This document shows positions 1 through 10,020 of a stretch of 64,000 nucleotides of DNA, piece by piece; positions within the stretch are counted from its first letter, which is position 1; each line of letters opens with the position of its first letter. Under the pieces are notes generated by a model that saw only the letters and a list, made by a program, of their open reading frames with translations, was not told where the DNA came from and ran no database searches. Position numbers and translations under genes: made by a program. The DNA is from Cordylochernes scorpioides (Eukaryota > Arthropoda > Arachnida > Pseudoscorpiones > Chernetidae). Where the stretch lies: positions 142,010,580-142,074,579 of the forward strand of contig CP092863.1 of the NCBI GenBank assembly GCA_030710605.1. The letters run 5' to 3'.

Positions 1-339
1 ATTTAACATAGGTTATATAATCGCCTGGAGCAAATTCATAAAAAGCGTGAAATAATAAGAGGCGAAAGCTTTCTTTAAAAGAAACCTTTTGCCCATATGA
101 TTTTACGCTTTTTATTTATTTAACATGTCGTGTCTCAGCTACAACCCCTCCTACAACTGGCCCGATGAGACCGGGGACTCTACAACCTTCCTGGACTGGA
201 CCACGAACCCAGAATTAGACCAAGCATTAGTGACCATGGTCCACTCAAATGATAGGGAACTTCCCCAAATAAACCCCTTGAGCCTTACATCCCCCCGCCT
301 CTGTCTCATCCATATTAAAGACAAAGGGAGAAGAAAAAA

Positions 340-1371
340 GAATACAAAGCCCCAAAACTCAAGAAATAAAAAGCTCCAAAACTCAAGAACACAAAGCTCC
401 AAAACTCAAGAATACAAAGCCCCAAAACTCAAGAATACAAAGCTCCAAAACTCAAGAATACAAAGCCCCAAAACTCAAGAATACAAAGCCCCAAAACTCA
501 AGAATACATAGCTCCAAAACTCAAGAATACAAAGCCCCAAAACTTAGGAATACAAAGCTCCAAAACTCTAGAATACAAACCTCAAAACTCAAGAATACAA
601 AGCTCCAAAACTCAAGAATACAAAGCCCCAAACTCAAGAATACAAAGCTCCAAAACTCAAGAATACAAAGCCCCAAAACTTAGGAATACAAAGCTCCAAA
701 ACTCAAGAATACAAAGCCCCAAAACTCAAGAATACAAAGCTCCAAAACTCAAGAATACAAAGCCCCAAACTCAAGAATACAAAGCTCCAAAACTCAAGAA
801 TACAAAGCCCCAAAACTCAAGAATACAAAGCTCCAAAACTCAAGAATACAAAGCCCCAAAACTCAAGAATACAAAGCTCCAAAACTCAAGAAATACAAAG
901 CTCCAAAACTCAAGAAATACAAAGCTCCAAAACTCAAGAACACAAAGCTCCAAAACTCAAGAATACAAAGCTCCAAAACTCAAGAATTACAAAGCTCCAA
1001 AACTCAAGAATACAAAGCCCCAAAACTTAGGAATACAAAGCTCCAAAACTCAAGAATACAAACCTCAAAACTCAAGAATACAAAGCCCCAAAACTCAAGA
1101 ATACAAAGCCCCAAAACTTAGGAATACAAAGCTCCAAAACTCAAGAATACAAAGCTCCAAAACTCAAGAATACAAAGCCCCAAAACTCAAGAATACAAAG
1201 CTCCAAAACTCAAGAATACAAAGCTCCAAAACTCAAGAATACAAAGCCCCAAAACTTAGGAATACAAAGCTCCAAAACTCTAGAATACAAAGCTCCAAAA
1301 CTCAAGAATATAAACCTCAAAACTCAAGAATACAAAGCTCCAAAACTCTAGAAATACAAAGCTCCAAAACT
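340..1371. repeat. 23-bp minisatellite, copy A
   Basis: A direct tandem array of a 23-bp unit (read as tacaaagctccaaaactc + aagaa on the plus strand, with ct/cc variants). The length suggests about 45 units. It begins directly at the splice donor of the duplicated METTL6 exon 3, whose first intron bases look like one unit. Reading frames inside it are by-products of the repeat. Confidence 0.93.
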
Positions 1372-1374
1372 CAC

Positions 1375-1690
1375 CTTTTGGGAAGTAGTAAGCTCTAGTT
1401 CCATCTTGCCTCACGTAGAAATTCTCAGATAACTTATGGCCAGGCTTGAAACGAAGCATAGCCTGATCATAGAGTCCATAATCTCTGAAGCAGACACGTC
1501 CCCCGGGCCGCAGGACTCTGTGGATGTTGCGCAGGGCGACGGCCATCTTGTCTGGATGTAGCGCTGAGAGAACAAACACCAGAGTGGCCAAGGCAATAGT
1601 GCCAGGCTGGATATGCTGGCTCAGACTGTCCTCCTGGGAGATGTCGCACACAAAGGCCTGGCACTTCTGGATGTCGTAGAGGGGATTGCT
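1375..1690 (-). pseudogene. Duplicated METTL6 exon 3 (orphan copy)
   Basis: 316 bases encode the same 105 residues as the exon at 43582-43897, from [10 protein letters not shown] to the codon before the donor, with no amino-acid change. Both splice signals are kept: an AG acceptor just above 1690 and a GTGAGT donor just below 1375. The region covers the C-terminal half of the methyltransferase fold, including the HPDKM and [14 protein letters not shown] segments. It lies about 35 kb downstream of the terminal METTL6 exon, and no matching exon 1 or 2 is visible on its upstream side, so it probably makes no enzyme alone. It could belong to a second copy that extends past the left edge, or be an inert duplicate too young to have decayed. 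Confidence 0.85.
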
Positions 1691-1819
1691 CTGGATCACA
1701 GAGTGATTGTCATGCTTTGTGTGCTGAATGGGGTATTAATATCATTGGTAGGGACTTGGTGGGTGGGTGAAATCTAATTCTGATTACAGTAGAACATCCA
1801 TGAAAGGACACCTCTCAAC

Positions 1820-2309
1820 GAAATGAAAGAATTAAAGCACAAATGTTTCTTTTATACATAAAACAAACTTCTACTGTCCTTACTGCGATGAAAAAATATA
1901 TTGGGAGGGCTTGGCTCATCAGTGGTGAACCCTCCTAGCGGTTTCACCAATTTAATCTACCAGACCGTTTTTAGAGTTCAATACTGTATTGGATCATTCT
2001 ACTTATATATACTACACTGAAGGGTGAAATCTTAGAAATGGTATTTAAGCAAACTAAGCTTATGTGCATAGTTTACTTAAATTACATTGCTAAGATTCCA
2101 CCCTTCAGTGTAGCATATATAAGTAGAATGATCCAATACAGTATTAGAACCCTAAAAACGGTCTGGTAGATTAAATTGGTGAAACCGCTAGGAGGATTCA
2201 CCACTGATGAGCCAAGCCCTCCCAATATATTTTTTCATCGCAGTAAGGACAGTAGAAGTTTGTTTTATGTGTAAAAGAAATATCTGTGCTTTAATTCTTT
2301 CATTTCTTA
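1820..2309. mobile_element. Foldback element F1 (in duplication copy A)
   Basis: A long inverted repeat with arms of roughly 220 bases meeting near 2065. The arms carry the family core ctactgtccttactgc(g/c)atg and gggagggcttggctc. No transposase is encoded. Related copies or single arms lie at 44026-44525, 44641-44890, 6090-6315, 60929-61150, 3055-3130, 10795-10900 and 18190-18260. Confidence 0.85.
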
Positions 2310-2582
2310 GACATGTGGTATACTTGCACTGAAAGCAGTCATTAACTACCCACCATGATTATCATGGCTTGTACCATGTTTACTAGGGAGAGATATGTAC
2401 CACTATCATCATAGATAACCTACACAAAGAAGAAAAAACAGGAAAAATAAATCTCTGAGGCTGACACCTGGTGACCATGGGGGTTGTTTCGACCCGGCTA
2501 TCTTCCCTTTTTCTTGTACTTCCACATAAGCCATTTTATTTATATATTATTAAATATTATGACATATATATATATAGATGGA

Positions 2583-2675
2583 AATTTTGCCGGGAGGAAA
2601 TTGATCTAAAGAGACTAGGGTCGCCTCTCCCGTCAAAATAGACGTCTAAAACCAGACGCCATCTATTGACCGTCG
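2583..2675. mobile_element. Foldback element F3, truncated by gap
   Basis: The start of the family seen complete at 47800-48250 (core gtcaaaatagacgtctaaaa, then ccatctattgaccgtcg). The assembly breaks into Ns where the other copy enters a long palindrome, so the gap is probably caused by the palindrome. Confidence 0.75.
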
Positions 2676-2775
2676 NNNNNNNNNNNNNNNNNNNNNNNNN
2701 NNNNNNNNNNNNNNNNNNNNNNNNNNNNNNNNNNNNNNNNNNNNNNNNNNNNNNNNNNNNNNNNNNNNNNNNNNN
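2676..2775. other. Assembly gap (100 N)
   Basis: Exactly 100 Ns, the usual placeholder for a gap of unknown size. It interrupts foldback F3. Confidence 0.99.
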
Positions 2776-3127
2776 CATTGACTAAAAGTCAATAAAATTA
2801 TTTAATTGTCAAAAAAAAAAAAAAATTGTCATACATACATACATACATAATACATACATACAAACATTGATTTATATATATAGATATTCCAAATTATGCC
2901 TTATCATTAAAAAGTGTCTACTTTCTATGTACAGTGAAAATCTTGCTAAATCTTGCATTTCCAGATTGTAGAAATGTGTTTTAAAAAAATAAACAAAATA
3001 TAGCCTTAATAATGATGTAATGCTATAAAGCACCATTTATATATGGAAAATTGAATCATTTAATCATTAATGTCTCCCTTACACATAAAACAAACTTCTA
3101 CTGTTCTTACTGCCATGAAAAAATATT

Positions 3128-3282
3128 GGCTACTTGGTTACTTGGTTTGGTTATTTGCACTCGCTGGTGGGGTTGGACTTTTACAAAAATCGGGGGCTAT
3201 TGGAACTTTTTTTTTTTCAGAAAAAGTGCCCAATGCGGGAATCGAACACAGGTCGTAATAGTCGAAAACCAACGGTTTAGAC
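3128..3282 (-). mobile_element. tRNA-derived SINE, 3' part split by hAT
   Basis: Minus-strand SINE body and part of the head. The head resumes at 6055-6081 on the far side of the hAT element. The 8-bp gtttagac flanking the hAT is SINE sequence duplicated by the hAT insertion. Confidence 0.85.
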
Positions 3283-3436
3283 CAAGCATGTCAAACTCAA
3301 ATCCTAACACGGGCCAAATAAAAAAGTAATAAGATTATGTGGGCCGCAAAAAAAAGAAAACAAGTAATTAAATTTTTATAGTAACATTTATGTAGGTTTA
3401 TTTTAAAAAATACTAATAAGAAAAAAGAAAGTAAAG

Positions 3437-5585
3437 TTAATATTTTCTCCCTGATATTTGGCATCTCTTTTCTGCTACCATCTTTCCTACTTCAGGGGAA
3501 ATCTTGTTCGCAGTGATTAATTTTAAAACTGACCCAAGGTGAACGTCAGTAATTCTCGATCTGATTGGAGACTTATTTCCTTTCATAAGTGAAAATAACT
3601 GCTCGCACCGATAAGTACTTCCAAACATGGACATAATTTCATATGCTAATTTTCGAGTGTTTTCAAATCTGGCTGGCAAATTTTGGAAATTTAAGAAACG
3701 CCAACTTCAATGAATTTTGCCTTAAATCTGAATCGCACTGGATATCTATTACCTCCATTTGCATATGATTAGGTACTGATTCTATTTTTATCGAGAAAAT
3801 CGAAGAAAACAAAGTAAACTTGCCTTCCAAAGATTTGAAATCAGAAAACCTTGTTTCAAATTCATTTCTAAGACTTAAAATTTTTTCAGCATATTTTTGA
3901 TACGATGCAGTTTCACCTAAACTTGATTTGTACATGTTGCATGTCGGAAAGTGCATTAAATCTTCGTTTTTCAACTGCTTTTCCCAATGAACTAGCTTAC
4001 ATTTGAATGCATTAACTTGGTCACACATGTTGGTAATGATCTGATCCTTTCCTTGCAGTTTCAAATTTAAATCCGACAAGTGTTTTGTTATGTCAACCAT
4101 GAAGGAAAAATCTTGCAACCATACTTGATCAGAAAACAAAGTGATGTCTTGATTCTTGGTTATTAAAAACTGACATATTTCTTCTTTCAAGTCCCAAAAT
4201 TGTTTGAGAACCTTGGAGCATGATAGCCAACGTACCTCGGTATAGTATGATAAACCTGAATATTCGCTTTCTAATTCAGTTAAGAACAGAGAGAACTGTC
4301 GCTGATTTAAACCTCGAGATCTTATGAAATTGATGAATTTTTTTTTTTGCTTATCCCTAGTACACGTGGTACAGGCCATGATAATCATGGTGGGTAGTTA
4401 GCGACTGCTTTTTACTGTAAGCGCACCACATGTCTACACATGTGAAAGCAGATCGACTTTGCACTTACAAATGTGCCAGAGCCCCGTTTGGTTACTTGCA
4501 CTCGCTGGTGGGGTTGGACTTTTGCAAGAATCGGGGGGCCATTGGAGCATTTTTTTTTTTTTTTAAACAGAAAAAAAGTGTCCAATGCGGGGATCGAACC
4601 CGGGTCGTAGTGGTCGTAAACCAAACGGTTTAACCAGCCTTCCACCGACCCCCCATGAATTTTTTGATAGGTGTCAACACATTTTCCATTTTTATTACCA
4701 TCGTACATAATACTTCCTGATGTATAATGCAATGCGTATAATGAATACCATCAGAAATTTCACTTAGTTTTTTTCGCAGTAATGCTACGAAACCGTTGGT
4801 TTTTCCAGTCATTGAAGGAGCTCCATCTGTTGCTACAGAAGTCAATTTTGATTGAGGTAAATTGTATTTTTGCAGAAGATCATAAACACAATTAAATATA
4901 TCTTCTCCTGTAGTAGTGCCATGCATCGGTACTAGTTCCAATAATTCCTCAAAAATGTTGAAATCCGTGTCGCAAGCTCGAAAAAAAAACAGCTAACTGA
5001 GCTACGCCCCCAATGTCCGTACCCTCATCACAGGCAATGGAAAATGCTTCGAAACAAGATGATTTTTCTTTTATCTGATAATTTAAATTTCTGGCCATAT
5101 CAGTAACTCTTTCCACAACGGTATTTCGAGACAAAGATATTGCTTGAAACGTCTTCACACTTCCAGGACAAACAATTTCTGCAGCTTTAATTAAACATTC
5201 CTTGATGAAATCACCTTCAGTAAAAGGTTTTGAGTGTTTAGCTATCATCTCCGATAAAACGTAGCTTGCATGCACCGCCATTTCACTCTCTTGTGATACT
5301 TTAGTAAACATAAACTGTTGTTTTTTTCATTCCCAACTTGAACTCTTTTAACTTTTCTTGTCTCATTAAACCTTCGTAGGTATCATATTTTGATTTATGT
5401 TGTTCATAATGACGTTTAATGTTATATAATTTTGGTACACTAATAGCATTATTACATATCAAGCAGATGATTTTATCTTTTACTTCAGAGCAAAAATACT
5501 CTAATTCCCACTTTTCTTGAAAATTCCTATGTTCGTCAGTAATTTTTCGTTTAGTTTTACTGCCACTTGGTTTTGATGAAGACAT
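3437..5585 (-). pseudogene. hAT transposase, GTF2IRD2/ZBED-like, copy 1
   Basis: The N-terminus has a BED-type zinc finger (CLIC, then H-x4-H near residues 53-75). A long DDE/RNase H-like core follows, with SVATDGAPSMTGK near the middle. The C-terminal hAT dimerisation segment includes YRCEQLFSLMK and ends SGRKY. The frame is broken by an extra A in the run near 5325, by the T run near 4985, by a SINE at 4343-4654, and by an indel near 3670. The family moves DNA by cut-and-paste; this copy cannot encode a working enzyme. The closest named host relatives are GTF2IRD2-type proteins, but the terminal repeats show that this is the transposon itself. Confidence 0.9.
4343..4654 (-). mobile_element. 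tRNA-derived SINE inside hAT copy 1
   Basis: Full-length minus-strand copy flanked by a 10-bp target duplication atgaattttt (4333-4342, 4655-4664). It interrupts the transposase between its core and C-terminal parts. The same insertion is in hAT copy 2. Confidence 0.9.
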
Positions 5586-6054
5586 ATTGAATACAAAGGT
5601 CTGAAAAAAAATTAGTAATCGCTAACACAAAATAATAAAATGTTTTAATTAATATTTTAAACATTTTTTAAAAATTAATATTTTTTAACTTACCAGACAC
5701 AGAATAACTGCACAAATTATTGAACGTAACTTAAAAAAAAAATTTTTTTTCTAGTACTCCGAAAGAATATTTTCTTTAAACTTTATGGCACACAATACTT
5801 ATGGCGATGTACATACGTTATGTATGTAGGTATAATATTATCAAAACTTACGACTTATGTATGGTGACCAGTGGTTCGTTATTAATAAATAAATTATGTA
5901 TAATTACAATTTTTAAAAATTAGGCTACAAATTTTTACAATTTTTTTTTTTAACTTTATAATTTTTTTTTTATTAAAATATATTGTCTGGTGGGCCGCAA
6001 ATTTATTCGTTGTGGGCTGCATGAGGCCCGCGGGCCGCGAGTTTGACATGCTTG

Positions 6055-6081
6055 GTTTAGACCATCCTTCCACCGACCCCC
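6055..6081 (-). mobile_element. SINE head remainder right of hAT copy 1
   Basis: The tRNA-like head of the SINE that begins at 3128, ending in ccaccgaccccc. It starts with the second copy of the hAT target duplication. Confidence 0.8.
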
Positions 6082-6089
6082 TTAATAGG

Positions 6090-6315
6090 AAATGAAATCA
6101 TTAAACCACGAATGTTTCTTTTATGCAAAAAATAATTTCTACTGTCCTTACTGCCATGAAAAAATATTGGGAGGGCTTGGCTTATCAGTGGTGAAACTGC
6201 TGGGAGGGTTCACCACTGATAAGCCAAGCCCTCCCAATATTTTTTCATGGCAGTAAGGACAGTAGAAATTATTTTTGCATAAAAGAAACATTCGTGGTTT
6301 AATGATTTCATTTCC
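6090..6315. mobile_element. Foldback element F1, short form
   Basis: An almost perfect palindrome with its centre near 6202. The arms run from ggaaatgaaatcattaaac to the mirrored end. Two SINEs flank it head to head, so the palindrome extends into them at the ccaccgacccc ends. Confidence 0.85.
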
Positions 6316-6316
6316 T

Positions 6317-6626
6317 GGGGGTCGGTGGAAGGATGGTCTAAACCGTTGGTTTTCGACCGTTACGACCCGTGTTCGATTCCCGCATTGGGCACTTTTTTTT
6401 GATAAAAAAAAATGTTCCAATAGCCCCTGATTCTTGCAAAAGTCCCACCCCACCAGCGAGTGCAAGTAAACAAATGGGGCTCTGGCACATTTGTAAATGC
6501 AAAGTCGAACTGTTTTTCACATGTGTAGACATGTGGTGTACTTACAGTAAAAGCAGTCAACTTCTTCTACTCACCATGATTATCATGGCCTGTATCACAT
6601 GTACTAGGGATAAGCAAAAAAAAAAA
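6317..6626 (+). mobile_element. tRNA-derived SINE
   Basis: Full-length plus-strand copy, from ggggtcggtggaagg to tagggataagc and an A-rich tail. The head carries a recognisable B box, gttcgattcc. Confidence 0.88.
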
Positions 6627-6915
6627 CCCTATTAATAATGATGATAAATTTACATTTTTCAATAGATGGGGCTGTGTGTTATGATGAAATCTATGATGAG
6701 CCTCATATATCTTTGTTTTGAGATCAGAGTTTTCTATCCTCTAGATATACTGTCAGTTTTGCCTAAGAAGTCCCATCTGCCTTGATTTTTCAGCTTCAAT
6801 AAGCCAAAAAAAAAAAATCAACTTGTCATGGTCAGTTCCATTAAAGACCATTATAAAGAGTTTCTGTGCTTTTACAAAATAGCATTATTGGATCAATCAG
6901 GTTGTGAATTTGTTT
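6627..6915. other. Spacer between SINE and tandem array
   Basis: No gene is visible. The stretch is shared in inverted orientation with 60340-60620, so it is part of the duplicated composite. Confidence 0.7.
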
Positions 6916-7690
6916 GTGATGGTGGTGTCTTGTCCATGGAGCAGATCAGATCGGTCCATGCACCCTGATCACAATACCGGCCAACTGAGGTGGTGGTGTC
7001 TTGTCCATGGAGCAGATCAGATCGGTCCATGTACCCTGTTCACAATATCAGCCAACTGAGATGGTGTTTCGTCCATGGAGCAGATCAGATCGGTCCATGT
7101 ACCCTGTTCACAATACCAGCCAACTGAGGTGGTGTCTTGTCCATGGAGTAGATCAGATAGGTCCATGCATCCTGATCACAATACCGGCCAACTGAGGTGG
7201 TGGTGTCTTGTCCATGGAGCAGATCAGATCGGTCCATGTACCCTGTTCACAATATCAGCCAACTGAGATGGTGTTTCGTCCATGGAGCAGATCAGATCGG
7301 TCCATGTACCCTGATCACAATACCGGCCAACTGAGGTGGTGGTGTCTTGTCCATGGATCAGATCAGATCGGTCCATGCACCCTGATCACAATACCGGCCA
7401 ACTGAGGTGGTTGTCTTGTCCATGGAGCAGATCAGATCGGTCCGTACACCCTGATCACAATACCGGCCAACTGAGGTGGTGTCTTGTCCATTGAGCAGAT
7501 CAGATCGGTCCATGCACCCTTATCACAATACCGGCCATCTGAGGTGGTGTCTTGTCCATGGAGCAGATCAGATCGGTCTGTGCACCCTGATCACAATACC
7601 GGCCAACTGAGGTGGTGGTGTCTTGTCCATGGAGCAGATCAGATCAGTCCGTGCACCCTGATCACAATACCGGCCAACTGAGGTGACTTG
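6916..7690. repeat. Tandem array of about 68 bp, copy A
   Basis: About eleven head-to-tail units built on cttgtccatggagcagatc and accggccaactgagg. Unit length varies, mostly 68 or 71 bp, through extra ggt triplets. It is rich in GATC. The mirrored array is at 59640-60330. Confidence 0.92.
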
Positions 7691-7830
7691 TCCATATGGA
7701 TGTCCTGTTCTGGATTGATGTCTGCCATATAGAGGGCTGCAAGGATGGCCAGGCAACTGTATATGTGTGAATTTGTTATTAAAAAGGGCACAGATACATC
7801 TATTGTTCTTGACATGCTTGACAATGCACA

Positions 7831-7930
7831 TTTGTTCGATTGTACAATTACTAAAATTGGAATGATACAGAGAAGATTAGCATGGCCCCAGCGCATAGAT
7901 GATATGAAAAATTGTGAAGTGTCAACCATT
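7831..7930 (+). pseudogene. U6 snRNA-derived sequence
   Basis: The stretch from about 7850 matches the conserved centre of U6 snRNA: actaaaattggaa, then the ACAGAGA box in gatacagagaagattagc, then atggcccc and gcgca. The 3' part (gatgatatg to gtgaagtgtc) is diverged but alignable. The 5' stem-loop is poorly kept and there is no clear terminal T run, so a functional spliceosomal gene is unlikely. It sits just beyond the edge of the inverted segmental repeat. Confidence 0.85.
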
Positions 7931-7984
7931 GTTGAGTTCGTTTGAGGAAGGTGGCAATGAGTTACTGAAACGATAAGGCACAAT

Positions 7985-8110
7985 TTGGATTATAGATTAT
8001 AAACACAAGGTAATAAGACCAAATCCAGATTAATTGTGTGTCACATTTCATTAACAGTGTTTTTTACCATCTTTATTTGGATTTCGTCTTATTGCCTTGT
8101 GTTTTGAGTA
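7985..8110. mobile_element. Foldback MITE F2
   Basis: Inverted arms aaacacaaggtaataagac and the complement, enclosing ccaaatccagattaa and its partner. It has no coding capacity. The same family occurs at 35393, 37350, 48755, 48985, 57520 and 58830. Confidence 0.8.
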
Positions 8111-8128
8111 ACCGAAACATACTGGGGT

Positions 8129-8340
8129 ATGAAACACATGGACGGTTATCATGGATGTATCATCGCATGTAGAAATGTACCACTAAGTACTAAGTACAAT
8201 TCTCAAGCTGCAACCCCAAAACCCATTATTGACTGTATTGACTCATCCTTTGATGAGCTCTACTCCTCCCCAGCAAAAACATTAACAAGTAAGAAGACTT
8301 GTAGAAATGCATCTTATAGAGATATTCAAATAAAGATAAT
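8129..8340 (+). pseudogene. Non-LTR retrotransposon C-terminal fragment
   Basis: The segment reading YNSQAATPKPIIDCID then [11 protein letters not shown] is a diverged version of the C-terminus at 49540-49680, which follows an RNase H domain. It is 5'-truncated and eroded. A second tail piece lies at 8690-8815 (acaagcttgataccctaata, gagtggagataag). Confidence 0.65.
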
Positions 8341-9140
8341 CTGTGTGAAAGTATAAGGAGAGGAAACTCTGCCTTTGCCAGCCCCAAGCCCCCATGAAAA
8401 AGGAGGAGGGGGAGCAGTAACAAGCTCATTAAGAAACCTGGGTTTAGCTGACCTGGCTGATAGTACCCTGTAAGGGCTCCAGGGATACAGGATGAGCAGC
8501 ATTTGTACTCCATGTTAGGAGCGGCTGCACATGGCGTCTGTTCCTCATGTCAGAGGCAGCTATTTCTTTTGGAGCTAAGTCGGCCTGCTACTGAGTAGTG
8601 CTCCCAGTCTTTATGACAAAGGCAGATGCATTCTACTTCACCCAGTCATGATGGTTGCCAAACAGACACCATCAAGGGTCACAACCTGATACCCTAATAT
8701 GATTGAGTGGAGATAAGAAAGAAGAAGAAGACTCATCCCCAACAGACACCATCAACAAGCTCTACAAGCTTGATACCCTAATATAATTTTTGAGTGGAGA
8801 TAAGAAAGAAAAAGACATGCAGAAATGCATTTTATAGAGATATTCAAATAAAGATAATCTATGTGAAAGTGTAAGGAGAGGAAAACGAAATTTTAGCTGG
8901 GAAGATTACATTCCTTGTCGACCACATGTTCTGCCATCTAAAAATGGATGTTTCATGGAACTGTGGGGGGGGTCTCCTCCTCTTCATATGGAGAAAGGAC
9001 ACCTGATCATGCATACAAATGTTGTGGATAACTTCTGTCAGCTATCGGATAGATGAATCAGAGAATTTATTTTTTTAATATTTATTATCAATATATAATA
9101 TATATACATATAAGGGGGATAGTTATAAGTTTATATAAAT
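8341..9140. other. Intergenic LINE debris
   Basis: Holds a direct repeat (8290-8362 and 8822-8885, core gatattcaaataaagataat) and the 3' tail of an RNase H type LINE near 8700-8815. Otherwise no gene is visible. Confidence 0.6.
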
Positions 9141-9143
9141 AGG

Positions 9144-9149
9144 TTTATT
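9144..9149 (-). promoter_or_regulatory. Polyadenylation signal AATAAA
   Basis: Canonical hexamer on the minus strand, 57 bases past the stop codon of the disordered-protein gene. Confidence 0.55.
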
Positions 9150-9205
9150 TCATTATATCGTCAAACGACTTATGATGATATATGTAAATAGGATAATTGA
9201 ATGAA

Positions 9206-10020
9206 TTAGTCGTTTTCTTCGTCAGTGTAGTCGCTGCTGTATTCATAGCTGCTAGGTCTGCGGTATCTTGGTGGTATGGTGGTATGTGGTCTTCTGGTAG
9301 ATCTTGGTAGTTCTTCTTCTGTAGATACTTCTTCACTAGAGACATCATCGTAGAGTATCAATCTACCATTTGAAGTTGCAGGACGTGGGTTTACATTTGG
9401 TTTTCTCTTTGCCGGTAAAGATGGTTTTGGATAAGCTTCGTGATGTTTGAAGACGTAGACTGGGGCATCATGTGCTGGTTTGTGGTACATACTGACATTG
9501 AGGTTACCTGTATTATTACGACGGAGTGCTGCAACAGCTAAGCCATAGCTGCGGCTGGTGACATTATCTCGATGGACACCTGATCTTACTTTTCTATCAA
9601 TATCTAACCATCGGAAATCTTTGGAAGGTCGTACGAATATTGTACGGTCATCTGTATCACTTTGATTACTTCGTCTTTCATCTCTGTGGAATTTTACAAT
9701 TGGTCGTGGTTTTGGTGTTGACATTACTGGTGGTTTTTTCATCCCAGAGTATTTTAGAAAGAGTTCTTTGAATGATGGGAAATCTTCGGGTGATTTGGGG
9801 ATTTCGGAAGGTGTGGAAGTTGTATTGCTAGCAATAGTACGTAAAGCTCCCATAGCATCTTGTACTAAGTTGAGAACAGGGTTACGATCGGCGAAGAAAC
9901 GGTACTGATTATCAGGTAGACTGCTACCTGGGTAGACCCTGCGGTTGGAGTGATAGCTTTCTGAAGGGTAGAGCATAGACCAGGAATCCAAGAGGTCTGA
10001 TTGGGACAGCATAGGCACAT
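9206..10020 (-). CDS. Terminal exon of the disordered-protein gene
   Basis: 815 bases: two bases complete an Asp codon, then 270 codons and TAA. The acceptor is gtgttctag. The text begins VPMLSQSDLLDSW and ends in an acidic serine- and tyrosine-rich tail. It contains KP and RP-rich linkers and no folded domain that I recognise. Confidence 0.75.

Larger units (their letters stand above)
1..2675. repeat. Segmental duplication, copy A (METTL6 exon 3 region)
   Basis: This block matches 42738-45236 plus 47793-47905 in the same orientation. It contains, in the same order, a short AT-rich leader, a 23-bp minisatellite, METTL6 exon 3, a foldback element, and the start of a second foldback family cut by the N gap. 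The left boundary is outside the window and the right one is lost in the gap. The minisatellite is about twice as long here as in copy B, and the Helitron of copy B is absent. A partial duplication of an internal part of a gene is the simplest reading. Confidence 0.85.
3283..6054 (-). mobile_element. hAT DNA transposon, copy 1 (non-autonomous, decayed)
   Basis: Bounded by perfect 16-bp terminal inverted repeats (caagcatgtcaaactc and its complement) and an 8-bp target duplication, gtttagac, at 3275-3282 and 6055-6062. An 8-bp duplication is the hAT signature. It carries a broken transposase on the minus strand and a SINE inserted inside that gene. Copy 2 is at 61190-63948. Confidence 0.93.
3128..7790. 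repeat. Inverted segmental repeat, arm A
   Basis: Matches the reverse complement of about 59520-64000. The shared order is SINE, hAT element with an internal SINE, SINE remainder, F1 foldback, opposite-strand SINE, a 280-bp unique stretch, a tandem array of about 68 bp, and a tail ending near ggcaactgtatatgtg. Sharing of nested insertions at the same positions shows that the whole composite was duplicated, not that the parts inserted twice. Confidence 0.85.

Noticed and set aside
125-511. Open frame with a protein-like start (MSCLSYNPSYNW)
   Set aside because: It runs into the 23-bp minisatellite, and the duplicate at 42841 has a stop early in the same stretch, so coding is not conserved.
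340-1371. Possible CRISPR-like array
   Set aside because: The units are contiguous with no unique spacers, and the sequence is eukaryotic.
2557-2778. Open frame crossing Ns
   Set aside because: It exists only because Ns are read as unknown residues.
6317-6400. tRNA gene
   Set aside because: The tRNA-like head with B box belongs to a SINE repeated a dozen times, with an attached body and A-rich tail and imperfect tRNA pairing.
7001-7681. Several 60-65 codon frames in the 68-bp array
   Set aside because: Repeat-generated frames without start context or conservation of frame across units.
7831-7930. Functional U6 snRNA gene
   Set aside because: The 5' stem-loop and 3' end are diverged and no T-run terminator is seen.
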